Assembly (NCBI RefSeq): GCF_023502425.1
Contig: NZ_JAMFMA010000002.1
Coordinates: 806,001-870,000 of the forward strand
Reading direction: 5' to 3'
Source of the DNA: Flagellimonas spongiicola
GTDB taxonomy: Bacteria > Bacteroidota > Bacteroidia > Flavobacteriales > Flavobacteriaceae
DNA: 64,000 nt
The translations under genes were made by a program, and so were the position numbers. Position 1 is the stretch's first letter. Every line of letters starts with the position of its first letter. The notes below the pieces were generated by a model. It was given only the letters and a program-made list of their open reading frames with translations, searched no databases and was not told the origin of the DNA. Positions 28,370-36,257 of this stretch are shown one piece after another.

Positions 28370-29527
28370 CTAACCAACAATTGGCAATGTTAGTACTACC
28401 ACCCCTCCTTTTTTAGAAGGCTCAAAATATTCTTCCTTGGTAATTGTATAGCCCTGGTGTGTGTTCAGTAGCCGAATCTGATCTAAAAATCGCGTGTTGC
28501 GTTCGGAATATTGGGGATTTGTATCTGCCAAGTAACTCATCTCCTTGTCTCCATAACTGATTTCCAAAACCACATATTCTTTTTGAATTGTAATGTCAAT
28601 ATCAAGCACCTCTTTATGGTTTGGACTGGACATCGCATATTCTATAATATTGTCCATTAAGGTTTGTACCAAGGTAGCGGGAATCATAGCATCCCAAATA
28701 CCCACTGGGTCATTCACGTTGATGTGATACTCCAAATGCTCATCGTACCTCATTTTTTGAAGTTTGAGGTACCATTGTAACATTTTGAGTTCGTCCTCCA
28801 ACAAAACAACCTCTGTCCCGAGATGACTTAAATTAAAACGAACAAGCTTACTGAAGGTTGATAAGTACTCCAAAGCGGATTTTTTATCCTCCGCAGTAAC
28901 ATAATATTGTATAGAATTAAGCGCATTGAATACAAAGTGAGGATTTAATTGCGAATTCAAGGCTTGCAATTTCAGATTCATCATTTCCTCTTTTATCGCC
29001 AATAGGTTTGCCTGTTCATCACGCAATGCTTTTTGCGAGCGTACATTTTTCATTTTGATGGCGGCAATGGAGGCAATTGCAGCTAACATTTTCAGATGTT
29101 GCTTTGTGAAGAAATCTCTTTCAGGATGTTCACAATCTATTACTCCATAAACCACGTCTTCATGGTAAATAGGCACACAGATTTCGGAAAGACGTTGATC
29201 GTCATCTACAATATACCTGTTGTCCAAAGAAGTATCCGGAATGATTTCCGCTACCCGTGATTCTGCAACAGTTCCGGTAATTCCTGTTCCCAAGGGAATA
29301 GCTACTGGATTATGTAAACTGTAATCTTTTGGGTTTTTGGGGCCATAGGCCGCTTTTTGTACGAGCACTTCCAATTCGTCATCCAACAAATAGACAACGC
29401 AATCAACAAACCCAAGTTTGGCAATACAATTTTTGGCAAGGTCCCATAGAATTTCCTCTTCATTTTCCTTTCCAAGTAGTGATTTGGAAAAGTAGATTAG
29501 GATGTCTTCAAATTGATCGTTATTCAA
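28370..29527 (-). CDS. GAF domain, LytS-type histidine kinase (degenerate ATP site)
   Basis: Predicted signalling protein of 385 residues: an N-terminal GAF domain (about 20-165, with TGITGTVAESRV) and a His_kinase/LytS domain from about 180. The phospho-acceptor motif LNPHFVFNALNSIQYY is intact. The ATP-binding part is unusual: the N-box reads LVQTLMDNIIEYAMSS and the expected DNGxG-type G box is replaced by ISYGDKEMSYL. It may be a scaffold or weak kinase. The start is TTG at 29527 (complement), as a stop lies 5 codons upstream. No response regulator is adjacent. A LytTR-type partner would be expected elsewhere. Confidence 0.82.
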   Translation of the reverse strand: MNNDQFEDILIYFSKSLLGKENEEEILWDLAKNCIAKLGFVDCVVYLLDDELEVLVQKAAYGPKNPKDYSLHNPVAIPLGTGITGTVAESRVAEIIPDTSLDNRYIVDDDQRLSEICVPIYHEDVVYGVIDCEHPERDFFTKQHLKMLAAIASIAAIKMKNVRSQKALRDEQANLLAIKEEMMNLKLQALNSQLNPHFVFNALNSIQYYVTAEDKKSALEYLSTFSKLVRFNLSHLGTEVVLLEDELKMLQWYLKLQKMRYDEHLEYHINVNDPVGIWDAMIPATLVQTLMDNIIEYAMSSPNHKEVLDIDITIQKEYVVLEISYGDKEMSYLADTNPQYSERNTRFLDQIRLLNTHQGYTITKEEYFEPSKKGGVVVLTLPIVG

Positions 29528-29635
29528 GGCAGTAGGTTTTTATGGGGCCTTCAAAATAGTAATTTTTTTTGAAGCCATTGGTTTGGGCAATATGAAGTTT
29601 ACTGCTGAAAACCTGCACTTTAGCAAAGTATATGC

Positions 29636-29664
29636 AAAAAAACACCCCACTAGGATGCGGGGTG
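29636..29664 (-). terminator. Terminator after the sigma/anti-sigma unit
   Basis: On the minus strand the stem CACCCC/GGGGTG (10-nt loop) is followed by a run of seven T residues, 45 bp after the stop of the barrel-fused anti-sigma gene. Confidence 0.7.
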
Positions 29665-29708
29665 CTTAATGATTGCGTAATGGAGCAACCTTCCTAACCA
29701 ACTTTGTT

Positions 29709-31232
29709 TTAGAATTTAAAACTGAATCCACTATAAACACCAACAGAGAAAGGTCTAAACGACCCGGCAGTTTCTGAAAAAGTGTTTAACTGGTATTTGA
29801 AAACAGGTTCTAAATTCAATTGTACTTTGGGTGAGAACTGATAGTTGAAACCTAATCCTACATTGGTACTGAAGTTTAGGGAATTTACGTTGTTCGCTTC
29901 GCCCATTTCTGTGACCAATCCTTCAGACTCCAATAAAACGGAATTGTCTACGAGGAAAAGCGAACTTATCCCACCAATCAAGTTAACACCGAATTTTTTA
30001 TCAATAAGACTATAATTCAACTCCACAGGTACTTCCAAATACCCTATTTGTTGCACCATCTTGCCCTCTAAAACTGCACTGGACTCGGCCGCAAATTCTG
30101 CAGAAGCATCATTTAAGGAACTGGTTTTTCTACTTTCCACAACTACATTTCTAGAAGTGCTGCTATAATCAATATTGTCAATCTGATTTACGCTACCATT
30201 AAGGGAATTTGAAAATACAACATCATTTGTATCGTATCCGAAGTTGACCCTATGTATCCCCGAACGAACCGTAAGTTTTTTGCCTACTTCATATGCAACT
30301 GTAAGACCGTAGCTCAAATCCAGATTTCCAGATTTTGAATTGGCCGCAAAATTGGAATGAACCGGAGAACCTTCACCAGAGGCATTAAAGTAGATAGGCG
30401 CAACAGAAGGACCAACAGACCATTTGTTGCTGGAGTTTTGTGCTACAACTTCCTCTTCCTGTTCGGCAATGGCATCAAAAATGGATTGCTTTTCATTTTC
30501 TTCAGTGACTTCCTCTTCTACTTGCGCTACAGCTTTATCGGTGTCGCTGGTATTTTTAAGATCATCCACATTTTGGTTGAAACGCTCATCAGACTGTGCT
30601 ACTGCGTTTTGTTCCTTTGAATCTAAAATCGATAAATTACTGCCATCAATTTCTGTTGGAGTTTGACCTACAGCATCCTCTTTTTGATCCTTGGAAGTTT
30701 CGCTATCATTTAGCGCAACGGCCGAATAATCATTCGAATTGCTCAACCCTTGATTTGTAAGCTGCGCTTTTTGATTGGCCTGCTGACGTTTATCGTTTTG
30801 TTGACTTGAACTTTCTGTCAGACCACTATTAATGGTATTCGCATTTTCCGTTGCAACGTCGGCCACCGCATTTTGTGGAACTTGTTTTTCTTCCTCCGTT
30901 TGGTCAAGGCCAACTACAGCATCTTGACTTTCTCCTTTTGGCAATGGAATGTTATCCGAAGCTTGTGGTGTTTTAGGGGTTACCACATCTTCGGTATCCA
31001 CTACCGAATTATTGTCTTGTTCGGCGTTACCGCCAAAAGGGTTAATGACATACAATAGGATTGCCAATGCTGCTGCAACCCCTCCTAGTCTCCACCAAAT
31101 GGGTATTACCCTTTTCTTTTGCTTCTGCTTGTCCAAAGAACTTTCAATGGATTTCCAGACCTGATCGTCCGGTAACTCCTTAAAGTCCCCTAACTTTTCT
31201 TTGAACAATTGCTCTAAATTCCTTTTCCCCAT
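29709..31232 (-). CDS. Barrel-fused anti-sigma-like protein (Dma type)
   Basis: A 507-residue protein with an unusual layout: a short cytoplasmic head (1-45, LEQLFKEKLGDFKELPDDQV), one inner-membrane helix (about 46-66, IWWRLGGVAAALAILLYVI), a disordered Gln/Asn/Glu/Ser-rich periplasmic linker (about 67-265), and a beta-barrel domain (about 268-507) ending SVGVYSGFSFKF. The gene begins one base after the ECF sigma gene, so the head probably binds that sigma factor. The architecture matches the dual-membrane-spanning anti-sigma factors reported in Bacteroides. The signal sensed is unknown. Confidence 0.8.
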   Translation of the reverse strand: MGKRNLEQLFKEKLGDFKELPDDQVWKSIESSLDKQKQKKRVIPIWWRLGGVAAALAILLYVINPFGGNAEQDNNSVVDTEDVVTPKTPQASDNIPLPKGESQDAVVGLDQTEEEKQVPQNAVADVATENANTINSGLTESSSQQNDKRQQANQKAQLTNQGLSNSNDYSAVALNDSETSKDQKEDAVGQTPTEIDGSNLSILDSKEQNAVAQSDERFNQNVDDLKNTSDTDKAVAQVEEEVTEENEKQSIFDAIAEQEEEVVAQNSSNKWSVGPSVAPIYFNASGEGSPVHSNFAANSKSGNLDLSYGLTVAYEVGKKLTVRSGIHRVNFGYDTNDVVFSNSLNGSVNQIDNIDYSSTSRNVVVESRKTSSLNDASAEFAAESSAVLEGKMVQQIGYLEVPVELNYSLIDKKFGVNLIGGISSLFLVDNSVLLESEGLVTEMGEANNVNSLNFSTNVGLGFNYQFSPKVQLNLEPVFKYQLNTFSETAGSFRPFSVGVYSGFSFKF

Positions 31233-31763
31233 CTAAGCAATGTTTATGTTTTCTTTTTCAATTTTTTGCCTCAAAATCATTTTTGCACGCGCCAAGTTGG
31301 ACTTGGAAGTGCCGGTGGATGTCCCTAACATCTCACTGATTTCTTTATGGCTATATCCATCCAAAACGTATAGGTTGAAGGTCAACCTATATTTGTTTGG
31401 TAACTCTTGAATGTAGCCCAACAAGGTAGACAGGCTTACGTCCAAGCCCTCCGTGTCCACTTCGATTTGTTCCCCAACATTTTCGGAAACTACATCCAGA
31501 TATTGTTCTTTTCTATATTTCTGCAAAACGGTGTTAACCGTGATGCGTTTTATCCAACCTTCAAATGAACCATTGAATTTATATTGATCAATTTTGTTGA
31601 AAATGGTCATAAAGCTGTCATGCAGATTATCCTCGGCTTCCGTACGGTTCCGAGAATACTTGAGGCACATTCCGAAAAGAATACCGGAATATTTCCGGTA
31701 TAATTCAGCTTGCGCCTGCCTCTTGCCTTTTTTGCAATTATTTATCAGCTCTTCAATATCCAA
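31233..31763 (-). CDS. ECF RNA polymerase sigma factor
   Basis: Sigma-70 family, ECF type, 176 residues. Region 2 is AELYRKYSGILFGMCLKYSR and onward to SFEGWIKRITVNTVLQKYRK. Region 4 is LGYIQELPNKYRLTFNLYVL followed by GYSHKEISEMLGTSTGTSKS, the HTH. The start is TTG at 31763 (complement): a stop lies seven codons upstream and no ATG is available. Its stop is directly followed by the start of the anti-sigma-like gene, which indicates coupled synthesis of regulator and inhibitor. Confidence 0.93.
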   Translation of the reverse strand: MDIEELINNCKKGKRQAQAELYRKYSGILFGMCLKYSRNRTEAEDNLHDSFMTIFNKIDQYKFNGSFEGWIKRITVNTVLQKYRKEQYLDVVSENVGEQIEVDTEGLDVSLSTLLGYIQELPNKYRLTFNLYVLDGYSHKEISEMLGTSTGTSKSNLARAKMILRQKIEKENINIA

Positions 31764-31792
31764 ACGTTGGTTAATTTTGGATTAGATAGTAT

Positions 31793-32230
31793 TTAATTAG
31801 TTGGCACCTCTACTACAGGCACTGTAAATTCCAAAAATTCAGAACTATTGTCAGAAGCACTCTGACCAGCATAAAATCTGAAATTGTATTCACCAGAATA
31901 TAGTACCACAAATTCAAACGTAGCCGTTACTTCCTGTATTACCTGAGCACAAGCCGTATCTTCTGTCAATACAGACCCTATTACTACAACATCCCTGTCT
32001 GTTTGTGCAGTCTGCGTTACATCAAACCCTTCAAAAAACGTACAGTCATTAGGTCGTTCATAGGTGACCTCAATACTATAGGTTTCATTGAGTTCAAAGA
32101 ACTCAGGTAAATTTGCATCTACCACAGACAAGGTGGTAAAATGGAAGTTCTGACCGTCATCCAAACTACAACCATTGAACAGTAGTGCTGAACTAATTAG
32201 CATGAACAGCAATATTGCCTTTTTCATCAT
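31793..32230 (-). CDS. Predicted lipoprotein upstream of sigma gene
   Basis: A 145-residue protein with MMKKAILLFMLISSALLFNG and lipobox C21, and a body that looks like an immunoglobulin-type beta sandwich (FELNETYSIEVTYERPNDC, YSGEYNFRFYAGQSA). Two cysteines in the body may pair. The function is not recognised. It lies 29 bp upstream of the sigma gene on the same strand and could be co-transcribed, so it may be a sensor or target of the sigma/anti-sigma pair. Confidence 0.75.
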   Translation of the reverse strand: MMKKAILLFMLISSALLFNGCSLDDGQNFHFTTLSVVDANLPEFFELNETYSIEVTYERPNDCTFFEGFDVTQTAQTDRDVVVIGSVLTEDTACAQVIQEVTATFEFVVLYSGEYNFRFYAGQSASDNSSEFLEFTVPVVEVPTN

Positions 32231-32315
32231 AAGAATTCCTTTTTCTTCCTAGATGTACAGCAATCTCAAGGGTTGCGTAGGATTTGCAACCTAAAATAAT
32301 AATTTTGGGAATGTA

Positions 32316-33323
32316 TTAGGCGGTTACCACCGCAATGGCTTCCTTAATTTTTGCTTCAAGTTCTTCGGAAAGCTCTGGATTGTCTATTAACAGGGCCTTT
32401 ACGGCATCCCTACCTTGACCAAGTTTAGTATCCCCGTAGCTAAACCAAGAACCGCTTTTCTTCACAATTTCATAGGCTACACCTAAATCAAGAATTTCGC
32501 CAACTTTGGAGACACCTTCGCCATACATGATATCAAATTCCGCTGTTTTAAAAGGAGGAGCAACTTTGTTCTTCACCACTTTCACGCGGGTTTTGTTTCC
32601 TTGTACGGTACCATCGGAATCCTTTATTTGTGTGGATCGTCTGATGTCCAAGCGCACAGAAGCATAAAACTTAAGGGCATTACCCCCTGTTGTGGTCTCT
32701 GGATTACCGAACATTACGCCAATTTTTTCCCGCAATTGGTTAATGAAAACCACGGTGCAATTGGTTTTGCTTATCGTAGAAGTCAATTTCCGCAAAGCTT
32801 GGGACATCAATCGTGCATGTAAGCCCATTTTGGAATCTCCCATTTCACCTTCTATTTCACTTTTTGGTGTAAGTGCTGCAACGGAATCGATAATGACAAT
32901 GTCAATGGCGCCGGAACGGATTAGATTATCGGCAATTTCCAGTGCCTGCTCTCCGTGATCGGGTTGTGAAATAATAAGATTGTCGATATCCACACCTAAT
33001 TTTTGGGCATAGAAACGATCAAAAGCGTGTTCAGCATCAATAAAAGCTGCAATGCCACCATTTTTTTGCGCTTCGGCAATGGCATGGAGCGTTAAAGTTG
33101 TTTTTCCTGAAGATTCAGGACCATAGATTTCAATGACTCTTCCTCTAGGGTAACCTCCAACGCCCAAGGCAATATCCAAGCCCAATGATCCGGATGGGAT
33201 AACTTCTACATCTTCAACTACACTATCCCCCAATTTCATGACAGCACCTTTACCATAGGTTTTGTCCAGTTTGTCCAAGGTCAACTTTAGGGCTTTCAAT
33301 TTTGCATCTTTCTCGCTGCTCAT
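32316..33323 (-). CDS. recA: Recombinase RecA
   Basis: Strand exchange and SOS co-protease. Start chosen at [12 protein letters not shown], giving 335 residues. Walker A is GPESSGKTT, Walker B is in [11 protein letters not shown], the L1 region [16 protein letters not shown] and the L2 region [20 protein letters not shown] are intact. It is transcribed alone with its own upstream region. No LexA gene lies next to it. Confidence 0.98.
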   Translation of the reverse strand: MSSEKDAKLKALKLTLDKLDKTYGKGAVMKLGDSVVEDVEVIPSGSLGLDIALGVGGYPRGRVIEIYGPESSGKTTLTLHAIAEAQKNGGIAAFIDAEHAFDRFYAQKLGVDIDNLIISQPDHGEQALEIADNLIRSGAIDIVIIDSVAALTPKSEIEGEMGDSKMGLHARLMSQALRKLTSTISKTNCTVVFINQLREKIGVMFGNPETTTGGNALKFYASVRLDIRRSTQIKDSDGTVQGNKTRVKVVKNKVAPPFKTAEFDIMYGEGVSKVGEILDLGVAYEIVKKSGSWFSYGDTKLGQGRDAVKALLIDNPELSEELEAKIKEAIAVVTA

Positions 33324-33399
33324 ATTTTCTATGTTAGGGAAGCTAAAATACCATTTCTTTTTGCATACAACAATAGACTCACGCAACCTTTTTGAACAA

Positions 33400-33540
33400 C
33401 TGTATCTAAGCTATACTAACTCGTATTATCATAGCGGACCATGAAGGGTTCGTTGCCTTATGGCAAAAGGGAAAATTGCCCTATGAAAAAGGATTAATCG
33501 GTTGGGAGGGTTTCTTTTTAAGAAGCCCTTTTTCTTTTTT
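33400..33540 (+). other. Possible small RNA or leader upstream of trhO
   Basis: Between recA and trhO, outside any long ORF, a plus-strand terminator at 33508-33540 has no gene in front of it. The preceding 100 bases hold an 18-codon ORF (33441-33497, MKGSLPYGKRENCP...) and a pair of similar segments, TTGCCTTATGGCAAAAGGG and TTGCCCTATGAAAAAGG. This could be a small RNA or a short-peptide transcript. No clear promoter was identified. Confidence 0.3.
33508..33540 (+). terminator. Orphan plus-strand terminator
   Basis: Stem GGGTTTCTT/AAGAAGCCC (one G-T wobble), TTT loop, then a T-rich tail. No annotated plus-strand gene precedes it. Confidence 0.7.
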
Positions 33541-33553
33541 AGCCCGAAGCCAT

Positions 33554-33561
33554 TACCTTTG
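33554..33561 (+). promoter_or_regulatory. Candidate -7 element for trhO
   Basis: TACCTTTG matches TANNTTTG exactly and lies 45 nt upstream of the trhO ATG, just after the orphan terminator. No TTG is seen at the standard distance. Confidence 0.4.
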
Positions 33562-33606
33562 CCAAACTTTTTACCACAGATTCTTTAACTTAAAAATTGG
33601 TATAGC

Positions 33607-34638
33607 ATGCAACTGTACAATACTTTAAGTGCAAAGGAAAGGGAGAAACTTATTGAGGAAGCCGGTAAAGATCGGTTGACCATCTCTTTCTATAAATATG
33701 CACATATTGGCAATCCACACATTTTACGTAATCACCTTTTCTTGGCTTGGAACGATATGGATGTTCTTGGCAGGATCTATGTCGCCTATGAAGGGGTAAA
33801 TGCACAACTTTCGGTTCCAGCGGAAAACTTTCAGGATTTTAAAAATCATTTGGACAGCGTTACATTTTTGGAGAATGTACGTTTGAATATTGCCGTGGAA
33901 CAGGACAATAAATCTTTCTTGAAACTTAAAGTAAAAGTGCGCAAGAAAATTGTTGCCGATGGTTTGGACGATAAAAGTTTTGATGTAACCGATAAAGGAA
34001 TACATGTTGGTGCCGAAAAATTCAACGAACTAATTGAAGATCCTGATACCGTTTTAGTGGACATGCGCAACCATTATGAAAGTGAGATTGGTCATTTTAA
34101 AAATGCGGTTACGCCTGATGTGGATACATTTAGGGATTCTTTGGACATAATAGAAAGCGACCTTACAGCGCATAAGGAAGACAAGAAATTGGTCATGTAC
34201 TGTACCGGAGGTATCCGTTGTGAAAAGGCAAGTGCATACTATAAACACAAAGGTTTTAAAAATGTATACCAATTAGAAGGTGGTATTATTGAATATACGC
34301 GCCAGGTGAATGCAGAAGGATTAGAAAACAAATTTTTAGGGAAGAATTTTGTCTTTGACCATCGACGCGGCGAGCGGATTTCAAATGATATCATTTCCAA
34401 TTGCCACCAATGCGGGAAACCCTGTGACACTCACGTGAATTGCGCCAATGAGGCCTGTCATTTGTTGTTTATCCAATGTGAGGAGTGCGCCAAGGCCATG
34501 GATGATTGTTGTTCTACGGAATGCCAAGAGGTACATGCCTTACCTTTTGAAGAACAAAAACGATTACGGAAGGGAAAAACGGTAAGCAATAAGATTTTCA
34601 AGAAAGGCCGTTCAGAGGTGTTGAAGTATAAAAAATGA
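33607..34638 (+). CDS. trhO: tRNA uridine(34) hydroxylase (rhodanese family)
   Basis: Hydroxylates U34 of certain tRNAs on the way to 5-carboxymethoxyuridine. An N-terminal acylphosphatase-like domain (about 25-110, YVAYEGVNAQLSVPAENF) is followed by a rhodanese domain with active Cys199 in CTGGIRCE, and a C-terminal Cys cluster (CHQCGKPC, CANEACH, CEECAKAMDDCC) that may bind metal. At 343 residues it fits YceA/TrhO. Transcribed alone and ended by a strong shared terminator. Confidence 0.93.
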   Translation: MQLYNTLSAKEREKLIEEAGKDRLTISFYKYAHIGNPHILRNHLFLAWNDMDVLGRIYVAYEGVNAQLSVPAENFQDFKNHLDSVTFLENVRLNIAVEQDNKSFLKLKVKVRKKIVADGLDDKSFDVTDKGIHVGAEKFNELIEDPDTVLVDMRNHYESEIGHFKNAVTPDVDTFRDSLDIIESDLTAHKEDKKLVMYCTGGIRCEKASAYYKHKGFKNVYQLEGGIIEYTRQVNAEGLENKFLGKNFVFDHRRGERISNDIISNCHQCGKPCDTHVNCANEACHLLFIQCEECAKAMDDCCSTECQEVHALPFEEQKRLRKGKTVSNKIFKKGRSEVLKYKK

Positions 34639-34641
34639 TAA

Positions 34642-34673
34642 AAAAAGAGCCCATTTTCAAATGGGCTCTTTTT
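34642..34673. terminator. Bidirectional terminator between trhO and the TIG lipoprotein gene
   Basis: Perfect stem AAAAAGAGCCCATTT/AAATGGGCTCTTTTT with a 2-nt TC loop, A-rich and T-rich arms on either side, between convergent genes. Confidence 0.92.
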
Positions 34674-34679
34674 AGTTGA

Positions 34680-36041
34680 TTATTGTGGACATTCTTCGTC
34701 TCCTGTAAATAGCCATCCAATATCGATTAGATTTTGCCGTGCGGTTATAGATTCCGACGAACAATACGATAAGCCTAGGGCACCAACGGATACATCTTCA
34801 TTGACACCTTGACTTGCCCAGCCAATTAAGGTGCTTTCATAATTTACTTCAGAAAGCCCGGAATTATCAAGCATGCCAACCATGGTTGTAACACTCGTAA
34901 CATTCCAATTGCCCAAATCCTGATTAAATAGGTTTGCGCCATTAAACATGAGGTTCATGTTGGTAACATTGCTCATATCCCACGAGCTTACGGCTCCATT
35001 CACTTTTTCAGCACCATCAAACATACGAGCAGTATCGGTGACATTCTCCAAATTTGGGATGTCATCCGGTATGTATGATAAATTTTCGCATTCGGCAAAT
35101 GCAACCCTCATACCGTTCCAACTGTTATTTCCCCACTGATCTATACCAATGAGTTTATCTTCAGATGGATTATTTTGCATTATAATTCTTGGGAATAAAT
35201 CTCCCTTTATCGCTATGGTATGCATACCTATGCTAGAATAGGTGTGTTTTGGCGGTGTACTATAGGTTATGTTTTCTATAGTTCCATCACCCCAATTAAT
35301 AGTGTAATCATAAGAAACATATTCATTTGTGCCCACTTGAATCTCTTCATCGGCTTGTGTAGTCTCAAAAGTCAAGATAAAGGCATCTGGATCTTCAAAT
35401 AGGGATTCAATTTCATTGTTCACGGTTATTGTAACAAACGCTGCTGCAGTATTAATTCCATCACTCACAGTAACAGTAATTTGATGTGATTTTTGGGTTT
35501 CAAAGTCTAGGTTCTTCCCTTCGGCCAAACGAATTTCACCAAGTTCATTAATTACGAAAAGGTTGTTGTCATTTACTGTAATTTCAAATGCCAGTGAGCT
35601 GCCTTCTGGATCTTCTGCTTCTACATCATGCAATATTTTTTCGCTTGTTGAAAGTTCGCTTGCTGCAGAACCTTGATCTTCAATCTGCGGTGGTTGATTG
35701 GTTTCCTCTATGGTCACCACAAAATCATTAGCGCTTGTAGCGGAGCCGTTCACGGTGGATACACTTATTTTTCCAGTGGATGCTCCAGAAGGAACAGTGC
35801 CTGTTAGTTTGGTGGCAGTAGCAGCATTAAGGGTCACTGCAACACCACTCAATGTTACGGTGTTTCCCGATATCGTGGTGCCAAAATTGGTGCCGTCAAT
35901 GGTAAGCATAGCTCCGATGGCTCCACTTTCGCTATGACCGGTAATTGTTGGAGGATTTTCTTCAACTTTTGGTTCATCCTTGCTGCAGGAATGCAAGGCA
36001 AAAACCAGAACACTTAAAACAAATAGGAATTTCAATTTCAT
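34680..36041 (-). CDS. Surface lipoprotein with TIG, cadherin-like and DUF285 domains
   Basis: Start at MKLKFLFVLSVLVFALHSC gives a lipobox with C19. Domains in order: an IPT/TIG domain (about 31-110, PPTITGHSESGAIGAMLTID), a cadherin-like repeat (about 118-205, FEITVNDNNLFVINELGEIR), a PKD/beta-rich segment (about 215-290), and DUF285/BspA-type repeats (about 325-425, SWDMSNVTNMNLMFNGANLF). Such proteins are surface exposed and may bind other proteins or glycans. A hairpin abuts its start codon. It has 453 residues. No type IX C-terminal tail was seen. Confidence 0.88.
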   Translation of the reverse strand: MKLKFLFVLSVLVFALHSCSKDEPKVEENPPTITGHSESGAIGAMLTIDGTNFGTTISGNTVTLSGVAVTLNAATATKLTGTVPSGASTGKISVSTVNGSATSANDFVVTIEETNQPPQIEDQGSAASELSTSEKILHDVEAEDPEGSSLAFEITVNDNNLFVINELGEIRLAEGKNLDFETQKSHQITVTVSDGINTAAAFVTITVNNEIESLFEDPDAFILTFETTQADEEIQVGTNEYVSYDYTINWGDGTIENITYSTPPKHTYSSIGMHTIAIKGDLFPRIIMQNNPSEDKLIGIDQWGNNSWNGMRVAFAECENLSYIPDDIPNLENVTDTARMFDGAEKVNGAVSSWDMSNVTNMNLMFNGANLFNQDLGNWNVTSVTTMVGMLDNSGLSEVNYESTLIGWASQGVNEDVSVGALGLSYCSSESITARQNLIDIGWLFTGDEECPQ

Positions 36042-36042
36042 A

Positions 36043-36070
36043 ATTTGGGTTTTTACGATTAAACCCAAAT
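36043..36070 (-). other. Hairpin abutting the TIG lipoprotein start codon
   Basis: A perfect 10-bp inverted repeat ATTTGGGTTT/AAACCCAAAT with an 8-nt loop. On the transcript it ends one nucleotide before the AUG at 36041, so it could mask or hold the initiation region. Confidence 0.5.
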
Positions 36071-36257
36071 GTGCCAGAATTAAATTGATATTAGTCATGC
36101 CATTTTACCAATACACCATCTGGTTTGATGGATGTCCGTTTTGGGTTGACGACAACCATTTCGCTTCTGCCTCAAATTATGCTATCTTTACCTCAAGATT
36201 ATTTATGAACCTTTTTTAGCGCCTTGTGTTTTTAGGCTCTAAATCAAGATATTATAT

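Noticed and set aside
30357..30666. Plus-strand ORFs within the barrel-fused anti-sigma gene
   Set aside because: They are shadow frames created by the repetitive, low-complexity linker of the minus-strand gene.
33324..33386. 21-residue N-terminal extension of RecA
   Set aside because: The extension is not part of RecA, and ATG 33323 gives the typical [12 protein letters not shown] start.
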